A stretch of 10,131 bases of DNA from Saprospiraceae bacterium (GCA_013002475.1 JABDJM010000489.1:1-10131), one strand, 5' to 3'. Positions 1 to 8,423 are shown, counted from the stretch's first letter. Numbers and translations: made by a program. The notes: generated from the letters alone by a model not told the origin.

Positions 1-156
1 ATGCATGCCATCATTTCTTATTTGGCCCTTCTGGAAATCCTTAATCAGGGTAAGGCAGTTTGCACCATCGGACAAGGCACAAATAATTTTTGGGTCTCTG
101 CAGTTCCAATTGAAGAGATCGAAAAACGGAAACTAAGCATCAAAGAAGAGGCCTAA
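1..156 (+). CDS. scpA: C-terminal end of a probable segregation and condensation protein A (partial)
   Basis: Frame 1 is open from the window edge and stops at TAA 154-156, giving 51 visible residues. The stretch YLALLEILNQGK followed by GTNNFWVS resembles the C-terminal winged-helix end of ScpA, where a FLALLEL-type helix is followed by a short strand and an F-x-D/N-I/F-W-type segment. ScpA is the kleisin that bridges SMC heads and ScpB in chromosome condensation. The ATG at position 1 is unlikely to be the true start, because the similarity is to the end of the family; the rest of the gene should lie upstream. The stop overlaps the stop of the leftward DUF5682 gene by 4 bases, so the two genes converge with no spacer. 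The identification rests on a short segment recalled from memory, so it is moderate. Confidence 0.55.
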   Translation: MHAIISYLALLEILNQGKAVCTIGQGTNNFWVSAVPIEEIEKRKLSIKEEA

Positions 157-2414
157 CTATTCTTTTGCCATAAGAATCCTAACTCCTTATTTACTTTTTG
201 GACTTCCTCAGGAATCAATTCCATATTGTCCTCCTTTTTTTTGATGCCCCTTGCTAAATCAAGCATCCTCTCCCGCTCAATGGAAGAAAATTCTGAAAAG
301 GCTCTTCTGAGCAAAGGAAGGATCTCTTTGAAATCCTCTGGATCTAAAGATTGAAGCCAGCCGTCCATCAGACCCCATAGTGAGGGCTGATGAATAATGA
401 GTTGGCCAGAGCCATACAGGAAGCCCTCGATCCAATAGGCAGCATCCGCTTTTTTCTGGGCAGAGGAAAGCCCAAAAGCAAATCTTTTCTCTGTCTCCGT
501 CAGATCGAAGATCATCCGATCCCAAAGTAGACGAGTACTGAAGCCGGTAAGCAAAGGATGTACATGCAAAGCATCGGATAATTTGACCAGAGCTTCTGTC
601 CAAAGTGCATCCAGATCTTTACGCTGCAAGAGTTGAATGGCCTGGTTGGCCTGAATGATTTCCTCCTGCAATATCCGGCTGGCATCTTCATCCAATTGCT
701 GCGCACAATTAGGCAAGCCGATACAAACCCTGGGAATCAAATGCATTAACAAACTTTCCAGAGCGCGGATGTCGATCTGGCGAGTGCTTCCGAATGTATA
801 AGCCTGAACAAGTGGATGCACTAATTCCAAAAGCAGGGAAATGTCCAGGGTTGTTGCCCCGGCCTCATCCAATTTTTTGATTAGTGCATTCATGGTTTCT
901 GGCAGATAGGCCAGTAAGGCTTGCTGCAATAATTCCGCTAACTCCTTCAGCCTTTCGACTTTGCCAGCTTTGTCTTTCAAAAAATTTATCGCTGCAGATT
1001 CCACGGTGTTACCCCACATCCCTGCTTCTACGATCCTCATAGCAAAGGAGGCTTTCCATTGAAGCTTCCAGTATTCCTTAAATCCACCAAGGTCAGTTTC
1101 AGAGCTAGGTTCAAAATACCCCCAGGTAATATCCAGTAGGGAAAGCCGGTGCAGGAGCAGGCTCTTTAATTGATCATTGGGTTCTCTGAGGTCAATCCCT
1201 CCTTTGGGTTTATCTGCGGTTCCCTTGAGCCAATGTGCTTTATTCGTTTCGCGGTATTTCTGTAATCTGCTTGATTTGATCTGCTTTTCAAGGTCTTTTT
1301 GAAAAGGGATCACTGGAATTGATTTGGGGACTTTCCCTGCCCTTGAGCCGATCACCAAATGTTTTCGGATGAGATCAAGCATGGCTTTATTTCCGTGACA
1401 TAGGGCTGCAACAGCCGCTTCTTCCAGGTCCTGCAGTCCGGGCAAAGACTGATCACGTAATGAGGTTATTGCCTCTGCAAGTTGCACCGCTTCGATAACA
1501 TGAGCCGCCGAACCAGACATTTGTTGATTTCTAAGTAGCCTACCTGCTTTTGTCATCCATCGGATCGTGGCATCGTTTCTATTCTTAAAAAGTAAATGAT
1601 ACCACTCAGGTGATTTCACCCCTGCCGAGTAGCCTGCATTATTTGATAGCTGGTGATAACTCCAGGGAATCCAGGTTGCTGAACAGTTTATGTTCTTTAA
1701 GCCTTTGAGAAAGGTTTTGTCATCAGTTGCCTTAAAGTTTTCAAAGGTTTGTAATACTGGAGCATGCCAGGCTCCACAAATAAAAGCCACCTTTTCAAAA
1801 CCCTCTCTTTTCGCTTTGCGTATTGCTTCGCGCATGTGAGCTTCACGAAGGATCGGCTCTGCATCTTCTGTACCCTTAGCCTGGTCGCGAATATGGGACA
1901 TCAATTCAAGTACCGTTTCAAAAATGGCCGCTCCATGATCCGTATGTTCAAAGTGCATTTCCCACCATCTTTCCCTATCCTCAAATCCAGCCAAACTTGC
2001 GAGATAACCCAGAGGATCGTTTGAAATTTCATCTCCCTGTTTCTTCTTTTGGGCCGGGGACCCTGTCTGGGAAGGATGTTTATTCCCCTGTTTTTCCAAG
2101 GCCATTTGTTTTCCGATCCCCAGATCAACGCATCGGCAAGGGATACTTTTTTTTAAGGCCCAATTTATTCCCTGATATTCCGGAGAAAAAACTGCCATTG
2201 GATAATAATGGGCTTCGCTAAGATCTTTAGCATTATAGATCAGTCCGGCAACAGGAGGCTTGAGGTCAGGATCTAAAACAAAATCAAGCAGGGAATCCAT
2301 TTCGGTGGGCGCTTCCACCAGCAAAAGATCAGGAACAAAATCTTTTAACGCCTGCAGGCAGGCTCTGGCAGAGCCGGGACCATGATGACGGATGCCCAGG
2401 ACTTTTAATTCCAT
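153..2414 (-). CDS. DUF5682 family protein (YehM-like), partner of a MoxR ATPase
   Basis: A 753-residue protein starting at ATG 2414 and ending at TAG 153-155. The N-terminus carries the family hallmark GIRHHGPGSAR (residues 7-17), then LLVEAPTEMD (31-40), PPVAGLIY (53-60), FSPEYQGINWAL (76-87) and, near 211-219, FICGAWHAP. The paired glycine-histidine motifs recall the TraB/ChaN/erythromycin-esterase-like fold, so residues 1 to about 225 may be an enzymatic domain; this is inference. Residues 104-131 form a hydrophilic linker. The rest (about 230-753) is helical and leucine-rich, with no recognised motif. The length is close to E. coli YehM as I recall it. No signal peptide or membrane segment is visible, so it is probably cytoplasmic. 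It follows the MoxR gene by 10 bases with a weak ribosome site and closes the operon. The biochemical function is unknown; the family assignment is firm. Confidence 0.85.
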   Translation of the reverse strand: MELKVLGIRHHGPGSARACLQALKDFVPDLLLVEAPTEMDSLLDFVLDPDLKPPVAGLIYNAKDLSEAHYYPMAVFSPEYQGINWALKKSIPCRCVDLGIGKQMALEKQGNKHPSQTGSPAQKKKQGDEISNDPLGYLASLAGFEDRERWWEMHFEHTDHGAAIFETVLELMSHIRDQAKGTEDAEPILREAHMREAIRKAKREGFEKVAFICGAWHAPVLQTFENFKATDDKTFLKGLKNINCSATWIPWSYHQLSNNAGYSAGVKSPEWYHLLFKNRNDATIRWMTKAGRLLRNQQMSGSAAHVIEAVQLAEAITSLRDQSLPGLQDLEEAAVAALCHGNKAMLDLIRKHLVIGSRAGKVPKSIPVIPFQKDLEKQIKSSRLQKYRETNKAHWLKGTADKPKGGIDLREPNDQLKSLLLHRLSLLDITWGYFEPSSETDLGGFKEYWKLQWKASFAMRIVEAGMWGNTVESAAINFLKDKAGKVERLKELAELLQQALLAYLPETMNALIKKLDEAGATTLDISLLLELVHPLVQAYTFGSTRQIDIRALESLLMHLIPRVCIGLPNCAQQLDEDASRILQEEIIQANQAIQLLQRKDLDALWTEALVKLSDALHVHPLLTGFSTRLLWDRMIFDLTETEKRFAFGLSSAQKKADAAYWIEGFLYGSGQLIIHQPSLWGLMDGWLQSLDPEDFKEILPLLRRAFSEFSSIERERMLDLARGIKKKEDNMELIPEEVQKVNKELGFLWQKNS

Positions 2415-2424
2415 TTCTTAAATG

Positions 2425-3516
2425 CTAGAGAGTTTCTTTGCATGCTTTGTACAGGTCGCTCCATCCCTTCCGCTCCTTAACAATCGTTTCCAGATACTCC
2501 TGCCAAATTGTTTTGTCCTGGACCGGGTCCTTGATAATGGCGCCCTGCAAGCCGGCGGCCAGATCTTTTGCTTTTAACTCCCCCGTTCCAAAATGACGAC
2601 TCAGGGCAAGCCCGCTATTGACGACGGAAATAGCCTCTGCCGGGCTAAGGGTCCCAGAAGGAGAGTTGATCTTCGCTCTTCCATCTTCGGAGGAACCGCT
2701 TCGCAATTCTCTGAATATCGTGACCAATCGCTGGATCTCTTTGAGTTCCTTATTGCTGGCCGCTCGCGAGGCCCAGTTCTTTTTATCCACTCTTGCTTTG
2801 ACAATTTTCACCTCTTCTTCCAAGCTGGGAGGCAGAGGCATGACAACCGTGTTGAATCGTCGCTGGAGTGCGGAAGAAAGTTCATTGACTCCCCTGTCCC
2901 GATCATTGGCTGTTGCGATTAAATTGAATCCTTCAATTGCCTGTACTTCTGTTTCTAGCTCAGGAATGGGAAGAAGTTTTTCAGAAAGAAGGGTAATTAG
3001 GTTGTCCTGAATTTCCGAAGGAATCCGGGTAAGCTCCTCCAGCCGAGCAATTTTCCCATCCTTCATGGCACGGAGGATGGGGCTCGGGACCAAAGCTCTG
3101 TGACTAGGTCCTTCTGATAATAGGCGGGCATAATTCCAACCATAGCGAATGCTTTCTTCCCCCATTCCTGCAGTTCCCTGAACAAGCAAGGTGCTGTCCC
3201 CAGAGATGGCAGCTGCCAGATGTTCGCTGACCCAGGTTTTTGCGGTTCCCGGAATACCCACCAACAGAAGTGCACGATCAGTAACCAGGGTTGCCACAGC
3301 CACTTCAATGAGCCTGCGGCTACCGAAATATTTTGGACTGATCTCCGTTTTTCCAACCGTCACACCGCCCATCAGATAATCAACTACTGCCTTCGGGCTT
3401 AGCAACCAGTTAGTGGGGCGTTCATGTTTATCAGCCTTTTGCAGGGCTGCCAGTTCCTTCGCGTACGCCACTTCCGCATGAGCTCTTAATACAGCTGTTT
3501 CCTCCTTATTCTTCAT
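2425..3516 (-). CDS. MoxR-type AAA+ ATPase (YehL-like)
   Basis: A 363-residue protein from ATG 3516; a TTG three codons upstream (3525) is possible but less likely. Walker A is GIPGTAKT (87-94). The Walker B position reads ARLEELTRIP (157-166), with Glu-Glu where most AAA+ proteins have Asp-Glu. Sensor 1 is IATANDRDRG (200-209), and the arginine-finger segment is ALQRRF (216-221). The layout and the LEELTR segment fit the MoxR group, in particular the YehL-like branch. MoxR ATPases act as chaperone-like remodelling or metal-insertion machines, usually with VWA-domain partners. The start overlaps the end of the DUF5691 gene by 11 bases, suggesting translational coupling, and the DUF5682 gene follows by 10 bases. 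No VWA gene is present in the window. The ATPase assignment is secure; the substrate is unknown. Confidence 0.9.
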   Translation of the reverse strand: MKNKEETAVLRAHAEVAYAKELAALQKADKHERPTNWLLSPKAVVDYLMGGVTVGKTEISPKYFGSRRLIEVAVATLVTDRALLLVGIPGTAKTWVSEHLAAAISGDSTLLVQGTAGMGEESIRYGWNYARLLSEGPSHRALVPSPILRAMKDGKIARLEELTRIPSEIQDNLITLLSEKLLPIPELETEVQAIEGFNLIATANDRDRGVNELSSALQRRFNTVVMPLPPSLEEEVKIVKARVDKKNWASRAASNKELKEIQRLVTIFRELRSGSSEDGRAKINSPSGTLSPAEAISVVNSGLALSRHFGTGELKAKDLAAGLQGAIIKDPVQDKTIWQEYLETIVKERKGWSDLYKACKETL

Positions 3517-4981
3517 TGTCTTCAAGATACAATTGCTTTCGAAAATTCAGAATCTTCAAAAAGGATTCTAATTCATCCTCTATCAAAACCCAGGAGGCAT
3601 CCTGTTGAAAGGCCAGCCTGATCCTGTCGGCTTGCCTTGGGTCCGCAAAAAAACTCAGGTGCCGTATGATCATTGTATGCCAGCCCTCCCAATATTTCGG
3701 ACTTTCTCTCAACCACTGTTTGACTAGTTTAAAAAATCCAAATGTTATCTGATTGGGCCAGGGCTTTTTATAGGTCAGAGACATCCGGACATAAATGTCA
3801 TCATAGGTCAATATAGTTACCCCTTGCAGAAAAGACCATTGGCTGAATCGCGAAAATTCCTCCTGGGAAATTCCTTTGAACAACAGATCAATGTTCTTTG
3901 GAAGCTCCTCATCCCAGGAATGAAAATACCTAAACAACATAAACCGAAGAGCTGGTTCTTTTTCTCTGGAGACTATTTGTAAAAGAGCAATTATTATCTG
4001 CTCCTTCCATTTTTGTTGGCCCAACCAGGCAGCAAAGTTTTCATTCGTTATTTCCAATTCTTTTTTCCAAACTATCCAGGAAGTTCCTGCTAATATTTGA
4101 GCTAAGCGGTTTGCTTTCAAGCCTCCTTTGAAGGGCAGGTAAAGCGGTAGGACTTTCAGTTCCTCCAACTCTTCCTGGCTAAGGTCTGGAAGATCGATCT
4201 TCTTTTTTTTGCCAATCAGCTTTGGAAATATATGATCTTTTCTGGTCTGCAAATTTGATTGCGGTATGTTCAGCCAGATCTCAAAAAGTTTTTGCCGAAC
4301 TTTTTTCTTTTTTGTATTCCAGCAAGCTTCCAGAAAGGCTTCGTCTTCAGCAAGCGGCGTATCCAAGATTACCTTAAGATATTTGAGTTGCCCGATGACA
4401 GAAAGCTCGTCCCAGATCTCCAGGAGAGGATTATTTGCCAAAACAATTTCCTTGGTCCGTAAAATCCCAAATCTCTGTGGGGAAAGGCCTTTGTCATTTG
4501 CACCCTCATGCAATTGTTGCCAGCGGGGGTTTTCCAAAATGAGCCATTGGAACCTGGGCAGGAGCAGGGGTTTGACCGTCTCCCAAAATGACGGTTCCAA
4601 AACTGCTTTTTCAAACAGAGGAGGTGCCAAATGACCCGGCAGGCTCCAGTTATTTTTTTTCAGTTGTCTTTGAAATTCCTCAAGAACATAGATCCAGTCC
4701 TTTTCTAAAATGACAAGTAGGAGTTTTGAGAAGTATGGAGGACAAGGTTGGTGCTGTTTAGTTTTATCTCGTTCAAGGGGGAGCTCTTCACATGGAAATT
4801 GAAGAGCGGTTCTTCTTAGCGTCGAACTGGCCAAGGCAAGATCCATTAGAATGTGTTCCTCGCTTTGGTCCAGATTGATCCCTAAAATTCTTGCAGAAGT
4901 TATCAGGGTTTGTGAAAGAGGGTGCCTCCCTGTTCCAAGGAGCAAGGTTTTTTCCAGTTCTTCCCAATCAAACTTTGTCAT
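3506..4981 (-). CDS. DUF5691 family protein
   Basis: A 491-residue protein. I chose ATG 4981 because an AAGGA ribosome site lies five bases upstream; the upstream in-frame TTG at 5002 would overlap the glycosyltransferase stop and add only seven residues. The N-terminal WEELEKTLLLGTGRHPL (residues 6-22) resembles the LLGT-R-R signature of DUF5691 proteins. The remainder looks largely helical, rich in Leu, Trp, Lys and Glu, with helical segments around FRYFHSWDEELPKNIDLLF, perhaps HEAT-like; I see no catalytic motif, signal peptide or membrane segment. DUF5691 genes are typically found next to a MoxR ATPase and DUF5682, as here, so the protein is probably a structural or adaptor partner of that ATPase; this role is inferred from context only. 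The 3' end overlaps the MoxR start by 11 bases. Confidence 0.75.
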   Translation of the reverse strand: MTKFDWEELEKTLLLGTGRHPLSQTLITSARILGINLDQSEEHILMDLALASSTLRRTALQFPCEELPLERDKTKQHQPCPPYFSKLLLVILEKDWIYVLEEFQRQLKKNNWSLPGHLAPPLFEKAVLEPSFWETVKPLLLPRFQWLILENPRWQQLHEGANDKGLSPQRFGILRTKEIVLANNPLLEIWDELSVIGQLKYLKVILDTPLAEDEAFLEACWNTKKKKVRQKLFEIWLNIPQSNLQTRKDHIFPKLIGKKKKIDLPDLSQEELEELKVLPLYLPFKGGLKANRLAQILAGTSWIVWKKELEITNENFAAWLGQQKWKEQIIIALLQIVSREKEPALRFMLFRYFHSWDEELPKNIDLLFKGISQEEFSRFSQWSFLQGVTILTYDDIYVRMSLTYKKPWPNQITFGFFKLVKQWLRESPKYWEGWHTMIIRHLSFFADPRQADRIRLAFQQDASWVLIEDELESFLKILNFRKQLYLEDNEE

Positions 4982-4986
4982 ATAGG

Positions 4987-4991
4987 TCCTT
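4987..4991 (-). promoter_or_regulatory. Ribosome binding site AAGGA for the DUF5691 gene
   Basis: On the minus strand AAGGA lies five bases before ATG 4981, inside the 13-base gap after the glycosyltransferase stop. It supports ATG 4981 over the TTG at 5002. Clear Shine-Dalgarno sites are otherwise rare in this window, as is usual in Bacteroidota. Confidence 0.5.
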
Positions 4992-4994
4992 GAA

Positions 4995-5996
4995 CTAAGC
5001 AAAAAAGTAAAAGTCAGTTCCTTCTTTCAAACTCAACTGTTCAAATTGAGTCCTTAAATGTAGTTGGTCCTGCGGGCTTGCTATGGCCAGAAGGGTCAGG
5101 TGGTTTTTCCATTTCGTTGATTTTGGAATTTCAGAAAGATTTTTTCCGTAGATCTGCTTCCCGGCCTTTTCCCGGTTGTTGGTGCACCACAGAAACTCAA
5201 CCTCATAGTTTATCAGATCCCGGGCTATTCGCTTCCCTTTTTTTCCGGCTCCCCACAGTAGTATCTCTTTTCCTGCCGGAATGAAAAGCTCCTTTAGGTA
5301 ATGCAGCTTCAGATCCAGGAACCGGTTGTCGGCATAATTCGGATCGGTCCTGGAGCTGCGCGCAGGATGATCTCTCCATCGATGGAGGATCTCATCACTT
5401 AAGACCGGATCAAGCTTATGTTGAAAAAGCCGAAAGCAGAGATCATAGTCTTCCGGATAATCAAAGCATTCAAATCCACCGCATTTTTCAAAGTCGGTCC
5501 TCCGGAGCATCCAGGCTGGAGATGGCACCACACATTCCCTGAATATCTGCGACCATCTTTTTTCAGGGGTCGAAAGACTATTTAACCATTCCGCATACTT
5601 CCGGTATCCTTCTCCAAGCGCCAGATCATGGAAGTATTCCACTTTACCAATGGCCAGTTTGCCTGGTCCTGATGAACAGAGCCCAAAAAGTGTTTCCAGT
5701 TTTGTTGGCAACATAATATCATCGGCATCCATTCTGGTGATATACTCTCCCTTTGCCAGGGCAAATCCTGCTTTCAGGGCAGGTGTGATCCCCAGCGCGG
5801 GCTGTCGGGTCAGTTGGATCCTGGCGTCCTGTTTTTGAGCAGCCTCGAGAAGGGACCAGGAAGCATCAGTAGAGCCATCGTCCACGGCCAGGAGCTCCCA
5901 ATTTTTCCAACCTTGGACTTTTATGGACTCCAGGCACTGACTTAGAAAAGGCTCAGCATTCCGAACGGGAAAAATAATGGATATCAGCGCCTGCAT
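4995..5996 (-). CDS. Family 2 glycosyltransferase with extra C-terminal Rossmann-like domain
   Basis: From ATG 5996 the protein has 333 residues. It begins directly with the GT-A core: ISIIFPVRN (5-13), VDDGSTD (38-44), the metal-binding DAD of RMDADDI (88-94), and PEDYDL (181-186), which supplies the likely catalytic acidic residues. WRDHPARSSR (207-216) is a common tail motif of this group. It would transfer a sugar from a nucleotide donor, facing the cytoplasm. After residue 242 comes a second unit, ILLWGAGKKGKRIARDL (245-261), which looks like a glycine-rich dinucleotide-fold loop, continuing to the C-terminus. No membrane segment is seen. An in-frame TTG at 6059 would add 21 residues of no family match; GGAGGA at 6010-6015 lies 13 bases before ATG 5996. 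The gene precedes DUF5691 by 13 bases, so it may lead the operon. Acceptor and donor cannot be told. Confidence 0.85.
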   Translation of the reverse strand: MQALISIIFPVRNAEPFLSQCLESIKVQGWKNWELLAVDDGSTDASWSLLEAAQKQDARIQLTRQPALGITPALKAGFALAKGEYITRMDADDIMLPTKLETLFGLCSSGPGKLAIGKVEYFHDLALGEGYRKYAEWLNSLSTPEKRWSQIFRECVVPSPAWMLRRTDFEKCGGFECFDYPEDYDLCFRLFQHKLDPVLSDEILHRWRDHPARSSRTDPNYADNRFLDLKLHYLKELFIPAGKEILLWGAGKKGKRIARDLINYEVEFLWCTNNREKAGKQIYGKNLSEIPKSTKWKNHLTLLAIASPQDQLHLRTQFEQLSLKEGTDFYFFA

Positions 5997-6159
5997 AGAC
6001 CAAAGATAGTCCTCCAAAAGGGCAAATTTTCTTGTACCGTGATTTATCAGAAATGCCAAATAAAAAGCTAGAGAGCTGCCCTATTACAATTGCAAAATTG
6101 GAAGATAAATCAGGTCACGGAAAAAAGGTTGAAGAGCTAAAAATCTTAGATGAGGCTTA

Positions 6160-6187
6160 ACAAGGGATGCCTGCTTTGAGTCCTTGT
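6160..6187. repeat. Inverted repeat just upstream of the atpD promoter
   Basis: ACAAGG (6160-6165) and CCTTGT (6182-6187) are perfect 6-base arms around a 16-base spacer, and flanking TTA/AA could extend them with one bulge. The repeat ends five bases before the -33 box of the atpD promoter. It could be an operator or a chance match; there is no T-run, so it is not a terminator. Confidence 0.25.
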
Positions 6188-6192
6188 AATCC

Positions 6193-7779
<1,587 letters not shown>

Positions 7780-7785
7780 TCGAAT

Positions 7786-8034
7786 ATGCACATTAGCATT
7801 ATCAGTCCAGATAAGACCATTTTTGAAGGAGAGATCAGTTCTGTATTAGCTCCCGGCGTCGGAGGAATCTTTCAGGTACTTAATAATCACGCACCTATGG
7901 TGAGTGCTCTTGACCGTGGTACAGTGAAGATCGTCAAAGACGGTGGTGGTGAAATGAGTTTTGAGATTGAAAAGGGCTTTCTGGAAGTTCTAAGAAACAA
8001 AGTTGCCTTGCTCGTTCAAGGCGTTAAGGAATAA
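7786..8034 (+). CDS. atpC: F1 ATP synthase subunit epsilon, short form
   Basis: Only 82 residues, starting at ATG 7786. The sequence covers the N-terminal beta-sandwich: MHISIISPDKTIFEG (1-15), the GGIFQVLNNHAPMVSAL segment (26-42) and EKGFLEVLRNKVALLV (62-77). Epsilon is part of the central rotor stalk and links gamma to the c-ring. The C-terminal two-helix domain, which in the roughly 135-residue E. coli protein can insert into F1 and inhibit ATP hydrolysis, is absent. Short epsilon subunits are common in Bacteroidota, and the stop is followed directly by a terminator, so this is a natural form and not a broken gene. It is co-transcribed with atpD after a six-base gap and has no visible ribosome site of its own. 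Confidence 0.95.
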   Translation: MHISIISPDKTIFEGEISSVLAPGVGGIFQVLNNHAPMVSALDRGTVKIVKDGGGEMSFEIEKGFLEVLRNKVALLVQGVKE

Positions 8035-8054
8035 TAAAAGATAAGTCATCTTTT

Positions 8055-8092
8055 AAGGGGGTACAAGCGATAGCATGTGCTCCTTTTTTTTT
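8055..8092 (+). terminator. Intrinsic terminator of atpD-atpC
   Basis: AAGGGGGTACA (8055-8065) pairs with TGTGCTCCTT (8076-8085) as ten pairs, two of them G-U, with one bulged G, around a ten-base loop. The 3' arm merges into a run of nine T (8084-8092). It lies 20 bases after the atpC stop and is the clearest terminator in the window. Confidence 0.85.
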
Positions 8093-8138
8093 GGCAAATT
8101 AAAAAGCCTAGGGTGACCCTTAAAAAAGAGCATAAAAG

Positions 8139-8157
8139 CCGAAAAATCAATTTTCGG
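8139..8157. repeat. Hairpin CCGAAAA / TTTTCGG
   Basis: Seven perfect base pairs (8139-8145 with 8151-8157) around the loop ATCAA. It is nested inside the larger 8110-8213 inverted repeat. Confidence 0.55.
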
Positions 8158-8165
8158 TTCCCTCC

Positions 8166-8191
8166 CTGTACCGACTTCAACGTCGGTACAG
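8166..8191. repeat. Ten-base perfect hairpin CTGTACCGAC / GTCGGTACAG
   Basis: Arms 8166-8175 and 8182-8191 are exact inverses around the six-base loop TTCAAC. A perfect stem this long is unlikely by chance. No T-run follows at once, so it is not a simple terminator by itself. Confidence 0.75.
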
Positions 8192-8247
8192 CTGCGCATC
8201 AGTCGGTCACCCTTTTTGTTTTCCTCTGGCAAAGAGGTCAGGAGACC

Positions 8248-8280
8248 CCTGCCTGCGAACCGCAGGTAGGCAGGTTTTGT
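8248..8280 (+). repeat. CCTGCCT / AGGCAGG palindrome with T-rich tail
   Basis: Outer arms CCTGCCT (8248-8254) and AGGCAGG (8268-8274) compete with an inner hairpin CCTGCG-AAC-CGCAGG (8252-8266). TTTTGTT follows from 8275. The form suits a back-up terminator or a dispersed GC-rich palindromic repeat. Confidence 0.6.
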
Positions 8281-8320
8281 TCAGGATATATTTGAGCGGT
8301 CAAGAGACCATTTACACAAC

Positions 8321-8348
8321 TTGAGCGTAGATCGGAATCTACACTCAA
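8321..8348. repeat. GTAGATCGGA-family inverted repeat, copy 1
   Basis: TTGAGCGTAGAT (8321-8332) pairs with ATCTACACTCAA (8337-8348) with one mismatch, around the loop CGGA. The core GTAGATCGGA (8327-8336) recurs inverted at 8423-8432, marking a repeat family. Confidence 0.7.
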
Positions 8349-8383
8349 CATATTCTTGGCTATACTTATGGAAAAACATTTAG

Positions 8384-8417
8384 GCGTTTGGCGTAGATTC
8401 CGGTCTACGCCAAATGC
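8384..8417. repeat. GTAGA-family inverted repeat, copy 2, 14-base arms
   Basis: GCGTTTGGCGTAGA (8384-8397) pairs with TCTACGCCAAATGC (8404-8417). The inner 11 pairs are perfect and one G-U wobble lies further out. The loop is TTCCGG. It shares the GCGTAGA / TCTACGC core with the neighbouring copy at 8321-8348. Confidence 0.75.
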
Positions 8418-8423
8418 AAGACT

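Larger units (their letters stand above)
8110..8213 (+). ncRNA. Possible three-way-junction RNA fold (candidate only)
   Basis: AGGGTGACC (8110-8118) is the exact inverse of GGTCACCCT (8205-8213). Between them are two perfect hairpins, at 8139-8157 and 8166-8191, so an RNA copied from the plus strand could fold as a closed three-way junction. TTTTTGTTTT follows from 8213, as in an intrinsic terminator. I match no known RNA family, and nested palindromic repeats could give the same picture without any RNA function. No promoter was found for it other than read-through from atpC. Confidence 0.25.

Noticed and set aside
159..177. ATTCTT / AAGAAT hairpin after the scpA-like stop as a terminator
   Set aside because: Only six AT-rich pairs with a seven-base loop and no T-run directly behind it. 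It also lies inside the DUF5682 coding region.
6001..6008. TATCTTTG on the minus strand, a possible -7 box for the glycosyltransferase gene
   Set aside because: It lies only four bases before ATG 5996 and has no TTG box at the usual distance; the transcript would have almost no leader. Probably chance.
5997..6059. N-terminal extension of the glycosyltransferase from TTG 6059
   Set aside because: The added 21 residues do not fit the GT2 fold, which starts right after ATG 5996.
6066..6100. Small inverted repeats AGCT-AGAG-AGCT and CAATT-GCAA-AATTG upstream of the glycosyltransferase
   Set aside because: Arms of only four and five AT-rich bases are expected by chance in a region of this length.
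8077..8295. Open frame of 72 codons (+)
   Set aside because: It begins inside the atpC terminator, crosses two strong hairpins and has low-complexity content unlike any family I know.
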